This document shows, one piece after another, positions 7,883-14,951 of a stretch of DNA of 64,000 nt (position 1 is the stretch's first letter; each line of letters begins with the position of its first letter). The DNA is taken from the NCBI GenBank assembly GCA_016715115.1, contig JADKBM010000004.1, positions 186,001 to 250,000 of the forward strand, written 5' to 3'. Position numbers and translations under genes: made by a program. Under the pieces are notes generated by a model. That model was not told the origin of the DNA, searched no databases, and saw only the letters and a list, made by a program, of their open reading frames with translations. The stretch is from Acidobacteriota bacterium. GTDB lineage: Bacteria; Acidobacteriota; Blastocatellia; Pyrinomonadales; Pyrinomonadaceae.

Positions 7883-7904
7883 AATACTCCTATTTAGGAG
7901 TATT
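7883..7904. promoter_or_regulatory. 22-bp near-perfect palindrome, candidate operator of the XRE regulator
   Basis: AATACTCCTA-TT-TAGGAGTATT: 10-bp perfect arms around two bases, 45 bp upstream of the XRE start codon. Lambda-repressor-like regulators bind such dyads and commonly control their own genes, so autoregulation is a reasonable inference. It is not followed by a T-run and is therefore not a terminator. Confidence 0.5.
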
Positions 7905-7948
7905 AGCAAGATTAGACCATCGGACGACGTTGCGAAAGGAGGGATCTG

Positions 7949-8236
7949 ATGGGACGTTCACGCCGGCCAAAACCAATTCATCTAGCCTCAAAACTTCGAC
8001 AAATTCGACAGGACTTAGGTCTTACTCAGGAGGAAATGGTGAAGAGCCTGAATTATACACATAGCCCACTGACTTCTGGGCAGATATCCGAGTTCGAAAA
8101 CGACAAACGTGAACCGCCGGTCCAGTTGTTATTGTCTTATGCTCGGACAGGTGGAATCGCTCTGGAGTATTTAGTCGACGACGAGTTGAGCCTTCCACAG
8201 ATCCATTTATATCCGCGCATTGACTTAATCGATTAG
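7949..8236 (+). CDS. XRE-family helix-turn-helix regulator
   Basis: 95 residues preceded by a near-consensus AAAGGAGG ribosome site. The HTH spans about residues 12-70: LASKLRQIRQDLGLTQEEMV, then SGQISEFENDKREPPVQLLL as the recognition part, then ALEYLVDDE, which is typical of XRE/Cro-type domains. Its last 12 bp overlap convergently with the end of the replication-relaxation gene. Likely a repressor of the island's divergent genes, given the palindrome and direct repeats upstream. Confidence 0.85.
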   Translation: MGRSRRPKPIHLASKLRQIRQDLGLTQEEMVKSLNYTHSPLTSGQISEFENDKREPPVQLLLSYARTGGIALEYLVDDELSLPQIHLYPRIDLID

Positions 8237-9292
8237 TGATTGAAATACCGGATTATCGTCGGACTCGGCCGGTGTCGCCCAGATCTTCGCAAAAACCAAT
8301 TCCGGCTTCTCAAGATAAATGGGAATGTGTTTTTCAGCACCTTTTATCGTTACCGGTATTAATTTTTCAAAGGCCAGGTCCGAGGGCGTGAACCAAAACA
8401 GGGGACTGGGCTTACTTCCGGAAACGGTCGGATGTCCCGCAGTCGTTCGCAGCGTATTTGTCCAGTGGTCTTCTGTCGATTCGACCAGGACCGCTCGAAT
8501 CCGATTTACTCCGTAATCTTCGACGTGCTTTTTTTGCTTCACTATATAGTGGAAGTGAGCGCGTAGTTTCTTTTGCATCTTCTTTACCGATGTGGTTTTC
8601 CGATCGGCCTCGTAGAAAAAACATTGTGTCTGCTCGTCGCCCTCACGGTCTGGAAAGTGTAGAGCAAAGAATGCATCCGGCCGGTGTGGTAGTCTCTCGG
8701 TTGCGTCGGATTCTATCAGCCGGCCGTCTCGATCATAGTAAACCTTGGATACTTCGATGTTATTCCAAAGCTGTGAACCTTGATAAAAGCCCAACAATTT
8801 CACCTTATCGCCGGATTTGTCACAAGCTTTCTCTACCATGTAGTGAAACCTTGAGATCATTAGCTCGTGGTGCAGGTGCATTAGGCGGCCTTGCATCTTT
8901 ACCATCTCGCGTCCCATGGTAACGGTGCAGTAATCCTTCTCCCGGTTATTGCTTATAACCTCGTAATCGGCTTCCTCTATTTTATAGTTATTATCGATAA
9001 GAAGCTTTAAGGCGGCCCTCGTATCTAGGTAGTAATTGAACTCAGTAGGGTAGTAGGTCGAGGGAAAAGCAAAACGGTTAATCAACCTTTGATGATAAAG
9101 GTTCTGCAAGTGTCGCTCCGTGGTTCTTATGTCGCCATCGACAAGGCGAACGATCAAAGACGTCGGGATAAATTTGTAGCGGTGAATTATATCTATTATC
9201 TCGATCGATCGTGGAGTGATTCGACGCGGTGGTAAATTTTCGGGTTTTTCGCGAGTGTATTTTTTTAGGCGTTTTCGTTTCTCGTCGAGCAT
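8225..9292 (-). CDS. Replication-relaxation family protein (winged helix plus C-terminal domain)
   Basis: 355 residues. A basic N-terminus is followed by a winged helix (RSIEIIDIIHRYKFIPTSLI ... TTERHLQNLYHQRLINRF), then a long alpha/beta domain with the conserved-looking blocks HHELMISRFHYMVEKA, PDAFFALHFPD and CFFYEADRKTTS. These fit the Replic_Relax family (PF13814), found on plasmids and integrative elements and thought to act in DNA relaxation or replication initiation; biochemical function is poorly established. The E-x-D after the PDAFF block resembles a nuclease-type acidic pair. A decayed tail of a second copy lies at 6572-6664. Confidence 0.75.
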   Translation of the reverse strand: MLDEKRKRLKKYTREKPENLPPRRITPRSIEIIDIIHRYKFIPTSLIVRLVDGDIRTTERHLQNLYHQRLINRFAFPSTYYPTEFNYYLDTRAALKLLIDNNYKIEEADYEVISNNREKDYCTVTMGREMVKMQGRLMHLHHELMISRFHYMVEKACDKSGDKVKLLGFYQGSQLWNNIEVSKVYYDRDGRLIESDATERLPHRPDAFFALHFPDREGDEQTQCFFYEADRKTTSVKKMQKKLRAHFHYIVKQKKHVEDYGVNRIRAVLVESTEDHWTNTLRTTAGHPTVSGSKPSPLFWFTPSDLAFEKLIPVTIKGAEKHIPIYLEKPELVFAKIWATPAESDDNPVFQSLID

Positions 9293-9309
9293 TGGAAGGG
9301 CGTCAATAG

Positions 9310-9516
9310 TTAAATAGCTAGATATACAAGTCGGGGTTTTGTTCCCGAAGTTGATCGAATATTATCCTTTTGTATTGCTTGACCGTGTGGGTCGGGAACA
9401 GGCGATTTCACGTATACGTGCTGGGTGTCCCTTAATAATAGTAGATATTCGCCGTCTTGAAAAATCTGACAGTCGGAACACACCGCCACTTTCGGGTTAA
9501 TGAAAAGCGTTCGCAA
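9310..9516 (-). CDS. 68-residue hypothetical protein
   Basis: The only start in reach is a TTG at 9516 behind an AAAGGG-like ribosome site. The protein has a CSDC pair near residue 13 and a beta-rich middle (EYLLLLRDTQHVYVK) and ends 18 bp before the replication-relaxation start, so it may be cotranscribed with it. No family recognised; short length and TTG start keep confidence low. Confidence 0.4.
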   Translation of the reverse strand: MRTLFINPKVAVCSDCQIFQDGEYLLLLRDTQHVYVKSPVPDPHGQAIQKDNIRSTSGTKPRLVYLAI

Positions 9517-9594
9517 GGCTAGCCCTTTGGGGAGCCTTAGAGGTAACTTGTTATCTGCATACTAGCAAATCCCTTATTGAGGTAACGGAACAAG

Positions 9595-9619
9595 AAAAAA
9601 GCCCGACCGAAGCCGGGCT
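9595..9619 (-). terminator. Rho-independent terminator with UUCG tetraloop
   Basis: On the minus strand an 8-bp stem (AGCCCGGC/GTCGGGCT) closed by a TTCG loop is followed by six T residues. It stands directly after the stop codon of the small zinc-ribbon frame at 9625-9753. Confidence 0.85.
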
Positions 9620-9624
9620 ATTCT

Positions 9625-9753
9625 CTAATTTTCAACGTGATTCTTCACAAAGAATAGATATTCATTGAGGTGACATAACGGACATTTACCCTTGTTATCA
9701 TGAACCTCTCCTGGACTCTATACTTTGCTACACCTAATACATTTGATAATCAT
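9625..9753 (-). pseudogene. Small zinc-ribbon gene interrupted by an in-frame TAG
   Basis: From an ATG at 9753 the frame reads MIIKCIRCSKV, then TAG, then SPGEVHDNKGKCPLCHLNEY and 10 more residues before a final TAG at 9627-9625. The two halves together make one zinc ribbon (CIRC ... CPLC), so the amber codon interrupts a coherent 42-codon gene. A perfect terminator follows 5 bp later, which supports a once or still functional transcription unit. Either a decayed gene, a sequence error, or readthrough. Confidence 0.5.
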
Positions 9754-9762
9754 ATAAAAGCT

Positions 9763-9897
9763 TTAATATTCTGACGGCAATAAAATCGTCGTTGCACTTC
9801 TGTCTGCTTCCGTTGTTACCCAAAATTTCACTCGACCATACGTACAGGCCGAAAAGATTCTCAACCGCTGATCCACAGCTTCTTCATCCCCGGTAAC
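9763..9897 (-). other. Possible gene fragment of about 44 codons without a clear start
   Basis: Open frame ending at 9763 whose product includes RIFSACTYGRVKFWVTTEAD and ends LLPSEY. It ends 9 bp before the zinc-ribbon start codon on the same strand, as a coupled gene would. The only in-frame start is a GTG (about 9876), there is an upstream TGA, and no ribosome site is seen; probably the remaining 3' end of a larger gene. Confidence 0.25.
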
Positions 9898-10159
9898 TCA
9901 ATCTCGTCAATCCCAACCGATTTCATCTGCTCCTTTGCCGCTGGCGTTGCTCACAACGTTCCAAGCGCGAATCTCATAGAACTCCTTTCATCACGGCTCC
10001 CGTAATAAAGCCTAAATTGAAAACAACTGACAAGCGGTAGAACAACATCCTCCTCGGGCTATGGTTACATCTTGAATATGCATATTGATACGGATTCCCA
10101 AACCTAAAATCTCGTCCCATACAAAACCTTTCACCGGCTAATAATTAAATAGTCAGCTA

Positions 10160-10240
10160 GCTGGCATCACTCACTATGTCTCGCATCAACCCGACTGATT
10201 GCTTACCCAGTGTCAAGAATGAATAATTTATGCTCACGCC
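10160..10240 (-). repeat. Left arm of an ~80-bp imperfect inverted repeat
   Basis: Read on the minus strand it runs from GGCGTGAGCATAAAT through ATTCTTGACACTGGGTAAG and CAGTCGGG to ATGCGAGACATAGTGAG, and shares all of these blocks in the same order with the plus strand of 10305-10380. The two arms point outwards from a 64-bp centre. Confidence 0.6.
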
Positions 10241-10304
10241 TCTACCAAACTAAAAACTACTCTCGACTCCTCCTCCTCTCTAAAAACAAAACCTCAATAA
10301 ACAT

Positions 10305-10380
10305 AAGCGGGAGGGATAAATAACAACCTATTCTTGACACGGTAAGCTGTCGGGTAAAATGCGAAGACTGTGAGTATGCC
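10305..10380 (+). repeat. Right arm of the ~80-bp imperfect inverted repeat
   Basis: Contains GCGGGAGGGATAAAT, ATTCTTGACACGGTAAG, CTGTCGGG, ATGCGAAGACTGTGAG and TATGCC in the order also found in the left arm on the opposite strand. Both arms carry TTGACAC, so they may be divergent promoters or two diverged copies of a protein-binding or RNA element. Confidence 0.6.
10334..10360 (+). promoter_or_regulatory. Candidate promoter TTGACA-15-TAAAAT
   Basis: TTGACA at 10334-10339 and TAAAAT at 10355-10360 with a short 15-bp spacer, inside the right inverted arm. It would start an RNA of about 330 nt ending at the plus-strand terminator at 10623-10696. The short spacer makes the call weak. Confidence 0.3.
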
Positions 10381-10518
10381 TACCACTCTCTTTTGGCTGT
10401 CTTTGGATCAACCAAACGACTACCCACTAAACACAAAATAAAATACCTTCTACCGTTCCCCGTTGTAACCTACTAAACCAGAAACCCAGATACCTCCTAT
10501 CCCACGTTTCACACCAAA

Positions 10519-10564
10519 CAAAAAAGACGATTACCGATTCTCTCAAGAATCAGACCAATCGTCT
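10519..10564 (-). terminator. Rho-independent terminator on the minus strand
   Basis: Minus strand: AGACGATT...GATTCT, loop TGAG, AGAATC...AATCGTCT, then TTTTT. The stem has an internal asymmetry but strong outer (8 bp) and inner (6 bp) helices. It lies about 175 bp beyond the stop of 10739-11383 and would end the four-gene operon's transcript. Confidence 0.7.
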
Positions 10565-10622
10565 CTACACCTACAACCAATTCTACTTATGCCGAACGCA
10601 AAGCGGAGGCGTACTGCGGAAC

Positions 10623-10696
10623 GCTCTGACTGCCCTTATCTCATCTGGCAATAGGGAGATAAAAGCTCGTGAATATAGGGGTGTCAGAGCCTTTTT
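10623..10696 (+). terminator. Plus-strand terminator / structured RNA end
   Basis: GCTCTGAC and GTCAGAGC form an 8-bp outer stem extended by CCC/GGG; inside it TTATCTC pairs with GAGATAA to give a second hairpin; CTTTTTG follows directly. The nested form is more elaborate than a simple terminator and may be the structured 3' part of an RNA. Confidence 0.6.
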
Positions 10697-10738
10697 GATT
10701 CCAGCCTTTTGGAACTCATATTGGAACTCGTAATGGAA

Positions 10739-11383
10739 CTATTCAGCAAAGGGATTTTGGCAGAAATCCGAGTGCAGTATTATCGAATAGTGGTTCGTCG
10801 CCTTGTCTAATATCTTCTGGCCGGCATCTATCTGGGATTGATCCATCACGAGAAAGATGACTCGGAAATCTTCCTTTGATTGCCTGTAGTGTTGTTGGTA
10901 AGCCCAAAGTTTTTGAGCGATTGCATTCTGGGTCCCACGCTCGATTTCAAAGAAGTAAGTCTCCCCGCCAATCTTTGCCGTACGGTCGGGAATCACGCCG
11001 TTGGCAATCTTGGTATGAGCCTTCCAGTCTTCGAGAACTCCGGTAATAGCAAGTGCGACAAAAACATCGGTACAGAGTTTTTCGTGCGTGTACTTGTTCG
11101 CATGGACTTCTGCTCTGGGAGGAACGTAACCGTATTCTTTGTTTATGTCGTGCTTAGCAAGAGACCAGAAGTATTCTGAGGCTCCTTTCTTAGGAATGAG
11201 ACCGTAAGACTTAGATTTTAATAGTCCCTGTTTCCGGAGTTTCTGGAGGTTTTTTGACACCTTTTCGTACGCGGTCTTTTGATCCTGTTCCGGGTACATT
11301 AGCTTTGTTAGCTGTTTTGCGGTCATGTGTTTTTCCAGATGAAGTGCCTTCAGCACCCTCCAGAGTGGGGAATCGGTCATCAT
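10739..11383 (-). CDS. Second replication-relaxation-type protein (winged helix plus nuclease-like core)
   Basis: About 214 residues from the ATG at 11383 (a TTG at 11392 is also open). The N-terminal winged helix (LWRVLKALHLEKHMTAKQLT ... VSKNLQKLRKQGLLKSK) is followed by a compact alpha/beta domain with VIPDRTAKIGGETYFFEIER, a PD-x(n)-ExE pattern like that of the Replic_Relax family and of PD-(D/E)xK folds, then FRVIFLVMD. It shares only the general architecture with the 355-residue protein at 8225. Its first 173 bp overlap the 3' end of the ATPase gene in another frame, which implies tight coupling; the two probably act together on DNA. Confidence 0.7.
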   Translation of the reverse strand: MMTDSPLWRVLKALHLEKHMTAKQLTKLMYPEQDQKTAYEKVSKNLQKLRKQGLLKSKSYGLIPKKGASEYFWSLAKHDINKEYGYVPPRAEVHANKYTHEKLCTDVFVALAITGVLEDWKAHTKIANGVIPDRTAKIGGETYFFEIERGTQNAIAQKLWAYQQHYRQSKEDFRVIFLVMDQSQIDAGQKILDKATNHYSIILHSDFCQNPFAE

Positions 11384-12860
11384 AGTCTTCAAAGATTTCG
11401 TTAATTGTTGCGTAGTTATTCGAACTTATTAAATCGGTCAAGAATTGCTTATCTATCTTAGCGTCAGGAACCTCATGAGTCTTCGCTATCACCGCTCCGT
11501 CTTTACCTAGTTTCATCACTGCCTGGCGTTTCTGCTGCTGCCTTAGAGCGTATTCCACCTGGTTGATTGGAATCGAGCCACCATAGAATTGGCTGGCAAC
11601 ATTCTTGCGCTCGGTATTGTCCTCAACGTAGAAAGCAATTTTCGTTTTAGTCTGGCTCTCCACCGATTTCATTACCTTCGGTTTGAACTGACTCGGGTAG
11701 TGATTAGAAAGAATCATGCGGAGCTTGATGTTCCTCTTCGTGTTAAGAACCTCCACCAGTTTGTCCGTCGCGTACTGCTGCGCTTCGTCTAGGTAGAGAT
11801 AGAAAGGTTTATCAAACCCGTTGTGGCGCATCCTTTCAATGGACTGAATAAGCTGGTTGATAACGATGGTGGCAAGTAGGCGGGTCTGGAGCGTGCCGAG
11901 GCCTCCACCTGTCGATGCATTAACTAGAAGCACCCATCCGTCCGAAATCAATTTATCAATCTTGATTCCTCGCCGGTGGCCCAGGATCAGCGTGAGGTTT
12001 GGATTGTTCACCAACGTATTGATTCTTCGTGCGGTGGAGCCAAACTCTCGTGTGAAATTTGGAATGTTACTGAACGCGAATCGAAGTTCTGATAGGTGTT
12101 TCTTAACTATATCACGATGCTGGAGGGGGATGGACTGGAGTCTTCTCTCGACCAACAGGTAAATCTCTTCGCGTTTTTCAGCATACTGAATCGACTCCTG
12201 ATCACCTTTAACAAAAGGCATTGTGAAATAAATTAGCTCCCGCAACGTTAATCCTGCATAGTGCAGTATAGTAAAAATCGCGGTCAGGTACGTCGTAATG
12301 TAGGCTGTCTTTGACTCGTCCTCAACCTCGAACAAAACTCGGAAGGCGTCTTTCAGGTAGTCCACTGAATCGACAATATTTGAGTAGTTGTAGTCAATCG
12401 GATTGATGCACGGAACTTTCTGTGAAAACGAAATCTGGTGAGCGTCAATCAGAAAGACTTTCTTGAAACCAATCGAAGCGCAGTAGTTGAGAACGTTATG
12501 TGCAATCTTGCCTTGGGGGGTGGGATCTATAAAACAAAGCGAACACGACCGGCGTTTATTCTTGGATAGGTGAGCGTCGGCCTTAAGGCGGTCTATATCT
12601 TTGCGGATCAGGTACTCCAGAAAACGCGACTTACCTTCACCTGTTGAGCCTAATACCCAGAAGTGGTTTTCACGCTCCGCCTGGGTTACCCATAAATCGC
12701 CTTGATTTAGAGACCGCCCTATAGACAAAAGCTCATCTTTTTTATGGGCGTGAAGGGATTTCCATTGCTTAGATACAACCTCATCTAAGGTCGGAATCCT
12801 CGTCGCTTCCTTCAGAGTCTTTTTCGTCAAAAGCTTGAAGTAATCTCTGTCTTCTGCCAC
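11211..12860 (-). CDS. HerA/TraD-type DNA-translocating ATPase (coupling-protein-like)
   Basis: 549 residues. Walker A is in HFWVLGSTGEGKSRFLEYLI (about residues 67-86), Walker B in FYLYLDEAQQYATDKL (about 355-370), with a sensor-like LRMILSNHYPSQF after it: the layout of the HerA/FtsK superfamily and of conjugative coupling proteins (TraD/TraG/VirD4). No N-terminal membrane helix is present, unlike classic VirD4; anchoring may come from the two membrane-anchored neighbours. Translation starts at a GTG behind a consensus GAGGAGG site, which places the first 80 bp inside the preceding gene. The C-terminal 60 residues are polar and repetitive and overlap the next gene. It probably pumps DNA at the membrane during transfer or segregation of the element. 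Confidence 0.85.
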   Translation of the reverse strand: MAEDRDYFKLLTKKTLKEATRIPTLDEVVSKQWKSLHAHKKDELLSIGRSLNQGDLWVTQAERENHFWVLGSTGEGKSRFLEYLIRKDIDRLKADAHLSKNKRRSCSLCFIDPTPQGKIAHNVLNYCASIGFKKVFLIDAHQISFSQKVPCINPIDYNYSNIVDSVDYLKDAFRVLFEVEDESKTAYITTYLTAIFTILHYAGLTLRELIYFTMPFVKGDQESIQYAEKREEIYLLVERRLQSIPLQHRDIVKKHLSELRFAFSNIPNFTREFGSTARRINTLVNNPNLTLILGHRRGIKIDKLISDGWVLLVNASTGGGLGTLQTRLLATIVINQLIQSIERMRHNGFDKPFYLYLDEAQQYATDKLVEVLNTKRNIKLRMILSNHYPSQFKPKVMKSVESQTKTKIAFYVEDNTERKNVASQFYGGSIPINQVEYALRQQQKRQAVMKLGKDGAVIAKTHEVPDAKIDKQFLTDLISSNNYATINEIFEDYDDRFPTLEGAEGTSSGKTHDRKTANKANVPGTGSKDRVRKGVKKPPETPETGTIKI

Positions 12861-13515
12861 CTATATCCTCCTCTAAAACTTTGATGTCTTCGGTTACTTG
12901 TCCCAGTTTCTTTATTTTTACAGTTTCAGGGTCATTGCCGATTTGAATCTGGTGTTCACGCTCATAAAGCGCATCTAAATTATCTCTGAGCATTGCAAGA
13001 CGCTGATAAGCCTGAAGCTGGAGAATAAACCCACCGTTTAGGTTGGCTTGTGCCTGAGCTTCGATTTTCTGGATCTCCGCTTCGTTTAGGGCACGTGTCT
13101 TCAGAACCTCCAAATACGTTGTTACGTCCATGCCGCTAGCCTGGGCGTAAGAAATGAGGTTGCGCTGAAGATTAAGACTGTCTATTGCGTGCTGATGCTG
13201 CGTAAGCGAAAGTTCTTCTTCGCGTTCTAACCGGGGAAGAGTGTGATCACTTAAAAAAACAGCCTTAGTCTTTGTCGTATCGAGTTCATGAACCGCAGAC
13301 ACCTCTTGTTTCAACTCGGACGCCAGTGCTGCTCGTGTAATAGCTTTGTTTGACTGCCTCCTAGCGGCCGCTTGTTTGATATTCGGGTCGTAACGGTCAC
13401 CAATGTTTTTTACCTGTTCGCTAAGTTCTTTACTGGAAGGGTTGAAGGAATAAAAGACCAGCCAGACCACCAAAGCGATAGCCACGAGGATCAATATTAT
13501 TCCAGCAATAAGCAT
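12781..13515 (-). CDS. Membrane-anchored coiled-coil protein of the ATPase operon
   Basis: 244 residues: one N-terminal transmembrane helix (about residues 2-24), then a mostly helical, Gln/Glu-rich body (RLEREEELSLTQHQHAIDSL and QKIEAQAQANL) and an acidic tail. The start ATG overlaps the stop of the upstream gene (TAATG at 13513-13517) and its 3' end overlaps the ATPase by 80 bp. The architecture suggests an inner-membrane scaffold for the ATPase. No family recognised. Confidence 0.65.
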   Translation of the reverse strand: MLIAGIILILVAIALVVWLVFYSFNPSSKELSEQVKNIGDRYDPNIKQAAARRQSNKAITRAALASELKQEVSAVHELDTTKTKAVFLSDHTLPRLEREEELSLTQHQHAIDSLNLQRNLISYAQASGMDVTTYLEVLKTRALNEAEIQKIEAQAQANLNGGFILQLQAYQRLAMLRDNLDALYEREHQIQIGNDPETVKIKKLGQVTEDIKVLEEDIGGRRQRLLQAFDEKDSEGSDEDSDLR

Positions 13516-14048
13516 TATTTCCGTTTAAGAATAAGCGGTATCTTCCAGGTCTCGACCAGAATGTTGGCGTCAAGTTCGGATTTCACCAATAGGGGCAATT
13601 GAGAGTCAGTCACTACTCTGTTTTTCATGAATGGCTCAAAACTGACCACGCTCGACGCATCATCGTTATAAAGTGTCGAATACTTTTCGTCCCAGTCTGG
13701 AGTAACGACCATATGCCGAGTTGTAAAACCGGTGTTGTTTAGCATCACGCCTTCCATTCGGTCTCTATCTCCAAGTTTCATAGTGAATGGTTTATCAGAA
13801 GTAACCCTCACGTAAGTTCCCCTGGGAATAAAGATAGCGGGGTCTCCCCAAATGCCTTTATGGACCGCGAACTTATAGGTATCTGGACTGGGAGCAAATT
13901 CTGGCTGTCCGTTAACCATTACGTTCTGGCCGCCAGCGGTTTTTTGTACTTCTACAGTCTCACTACGCTCACTCCACCAGACATAAATAAACAGTGCGCC
14001 CGACGCTGCTAGTATCAAAGCAATGACAGTTAGAATCCATTTAGACAT
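13515..14048 (-). CDS. Membrane-anchored beta-rich protein, first gene of the ATPase operon
   Basis: 177 residues with a signal-anchor at about 5-25 (WILTVIALILAASGALFIYV) and an extracytoplasmic beta-rich domain (AIFIPRGTYVRVTSDKPFTM ... GFTTRHMVVTPDWDEKYSTL). No cysteines, no lipobox. A -10 box lies so close to the ATG that the mRNA may be leaderless. It overlaps the next gene by one base. Possibly an outer component of a transfer or membrane complex with the HerA-like ATPase; function unknown. Confidence 0.65.
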   Translation of the reverse strand: MSKWILTVIALILAASGALFIYVWWSERSETVEVQKTAGGQNVMVNGQPEFAPSPDTYKFAVHKGIWGDPAIFIPRGTYVRVTSDKPFTMKLGDRDRMEGVMLNNTGFTTRHMVVTPDWDEKYSTLYNDDASSVVSFEPFMKNRVVTDSQLPLLVKSELDANILVETWKIPLILKRK

Positions 14049-14056
14049 ATCCGGTG

Positions 14057-14085
14057 ATTATACATATTAAACATAAATATGGTAA
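14057..14085 (-). promoter_or_regulatory. Candidate promoter of the four-gene ATPase operon
   Basis: Minus strand TTACCA (14085-14080), 17 bp, then a perfect TATAAT (14062-14057). Transcription would start within a few bases of the ATG at 14048, giving a leaderless or nearly leaderless mRNA; no ribosome site is seen before that ATG, which fits. Confidence 0.5.
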
Positions 14086-14178
14086 AGTAATTGCTGCACA
14101 AAACTGAGTATTTTTGATATTCAGACTAAGTGAAAAGCGTTTCGAAGAGACGCTTTTAAGTTATTGATTTCATAAAGC

Positions 14179-14248
14179 TGAGGGGACAATGGTAGGACTG
14201 CAGTCTCTGGATCTGCCTATCGGAGTTCGAATCCCTGTCTCCCAGCCA
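14179..14248 (+). tRNA. Degenerate tRNA-Gln(CTG)-like sequence
   Basis: The 3' 60 bases closely resemble a bacterial tRNA-Gln: ATGGTAGGAC, the anticodon loop CTCTGGA (anticodon CTG) flanked by GCAG/CTGC, TTCGAAT in the T loop and an encoded CCA. But the 5' strand of the D stem is missing (70 nt instead of about 75), the T stem has a mismatch and a wobble, and the acceptor stem has one A-C pair. It is either a decayed tRNA or the 3' end of a tRNA carried as part of an attachment site. Confidence 0.55.
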
Positions 14249-14505
14249 ACAAATTACGGACGACTGGCACGAAACCGAGGTTCGCGTTCGCTATGCCGAA
14301 ACCGTCATATTGGAGCTATTCGCCTGTGCTGTGGGTGTATTTTGGACAGCTTGCGATGTTGCGGTTGGTTAAACCGCCAAATAAATTCCAGCCGTTAATA
14401 AACAGAATCCAATCCCAATTGCTATGAAGGCTAATCCGCGTGGATTCATCGTCCGGCGATGATAACCGCAAAGCAATTTAGGGGTAAAGCAGTTTGATAG
14501 AAAAG

Positions 14506-14523
14506 GTACCCAAAAACGTACCC
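14506..14523 (+). repeat. GTACC direct-repeat box 1
   Basis: GTACCCAAAAACGTACCC: two GTACC motifs 11 bp apart. The same 17-bp arrangement with one change recurs at 14745-14761, on the other side of the tRNA-Asp-like fragment. Such short spaced repeats next to a tRNA 3' end are typical of tyrosine-recombinase arm or excisionase sites. Confidence 0.5.
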
Positions 14524-14543
14524 AAAATACTCCGCATAAATAA

Positions 14544-14577
14544 AGCAACTAAGTCGAAACCTAGTTGCTTGTTTTTG
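14544..14577 (+). terminator. Rho-independent terminator, plus strand
   Basis: AGCAACTA ... TAGTTGCT with a T-rich tail TTGTTTTTG. It lies about 300 bp after the tRNA-Gln-like sequence and just before the tRNA-Asp-like fragment. Confidence 0.65.
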
Positions 14578-14617
14578 CTAAGTGCCTGAAAACAGGCATA
14601 TTTAACCCTCTTTTAGA

Positions 14618-14677
<60 letters not shown>

Positions 14678-14703
14678 TTATCATCAATAAAACCAGAGGT
14701 TTT

Positions 14704-14730
14704 AGAGTCATCGTCAAGATGACTCTTTTT
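14704..14730 (+). terminator. Rho-independent terminator after the tRNA-Asp-like fragment
   Basis: AGAGTCATC, five-base loop, GATGACTCT, then TTTT. A 9-bp perfect stem 27 bp after the CCA. Confidence 0.8.
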
Positions 14731-14744
14731 CATTTTCGTCCACT

Positions 14745-14761
14745 GTACCCCAAAACGTACC
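14745..14761 (+). repeat. GTACC direct-repeat box 2
   Basis: GTACCCCAAAACGTACC, identical to 14506-14522 except for one base and with the same internal spacing. Brackets the tRNA-Asp-like 3' end together with box 1. Confidence 0.5.
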
Positions 14762-14951
14762 TTCTAGTTCTTCTGTTAAAAATCCCGCGATCAGCCCAGT
14801 TGGCTTCAAGCATTAAGATCCTCAAATGTCGAAAAGAACCCTTGGCGTTTGGCAATTGTCGCGCATGGTTCGTCCTCGGAAATCGCCATCGGGACCTCGA
14901 ATCTCAAATTTCAGATTTCAGAGTGTCCGCCACGCGGTAGAAGTTTGCCGT

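Larger units (their letters stand above)
10367..10697 (+). ncRNA. Candidate non-coding RNA of about 330 nt
   Basis: Defined only by a possible promoter (10334-10360) and a good plus-strand terminator structure (10623-10696) with no reading frame between them. The sequence is very poor in G. It could be a regulatory or antisense RNA of the integrated element; the 5' end is a guess. Confidence 0.25.
9898..10738. other. 840-bp protein-poor segment with strong strand bias (plus strand very poor in G)
   Basis: No supportable coding region on either strand. On the plus strand long runs contain only about one G in ten bases while C and A dominate (for example 10380-10520). Features inside it, listed separately, are a pair of ~80-bp imperfect inverted arms, a possible promoter, and terminators on both strands. 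This is the least explained part of the island. Confidence 0.6.
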
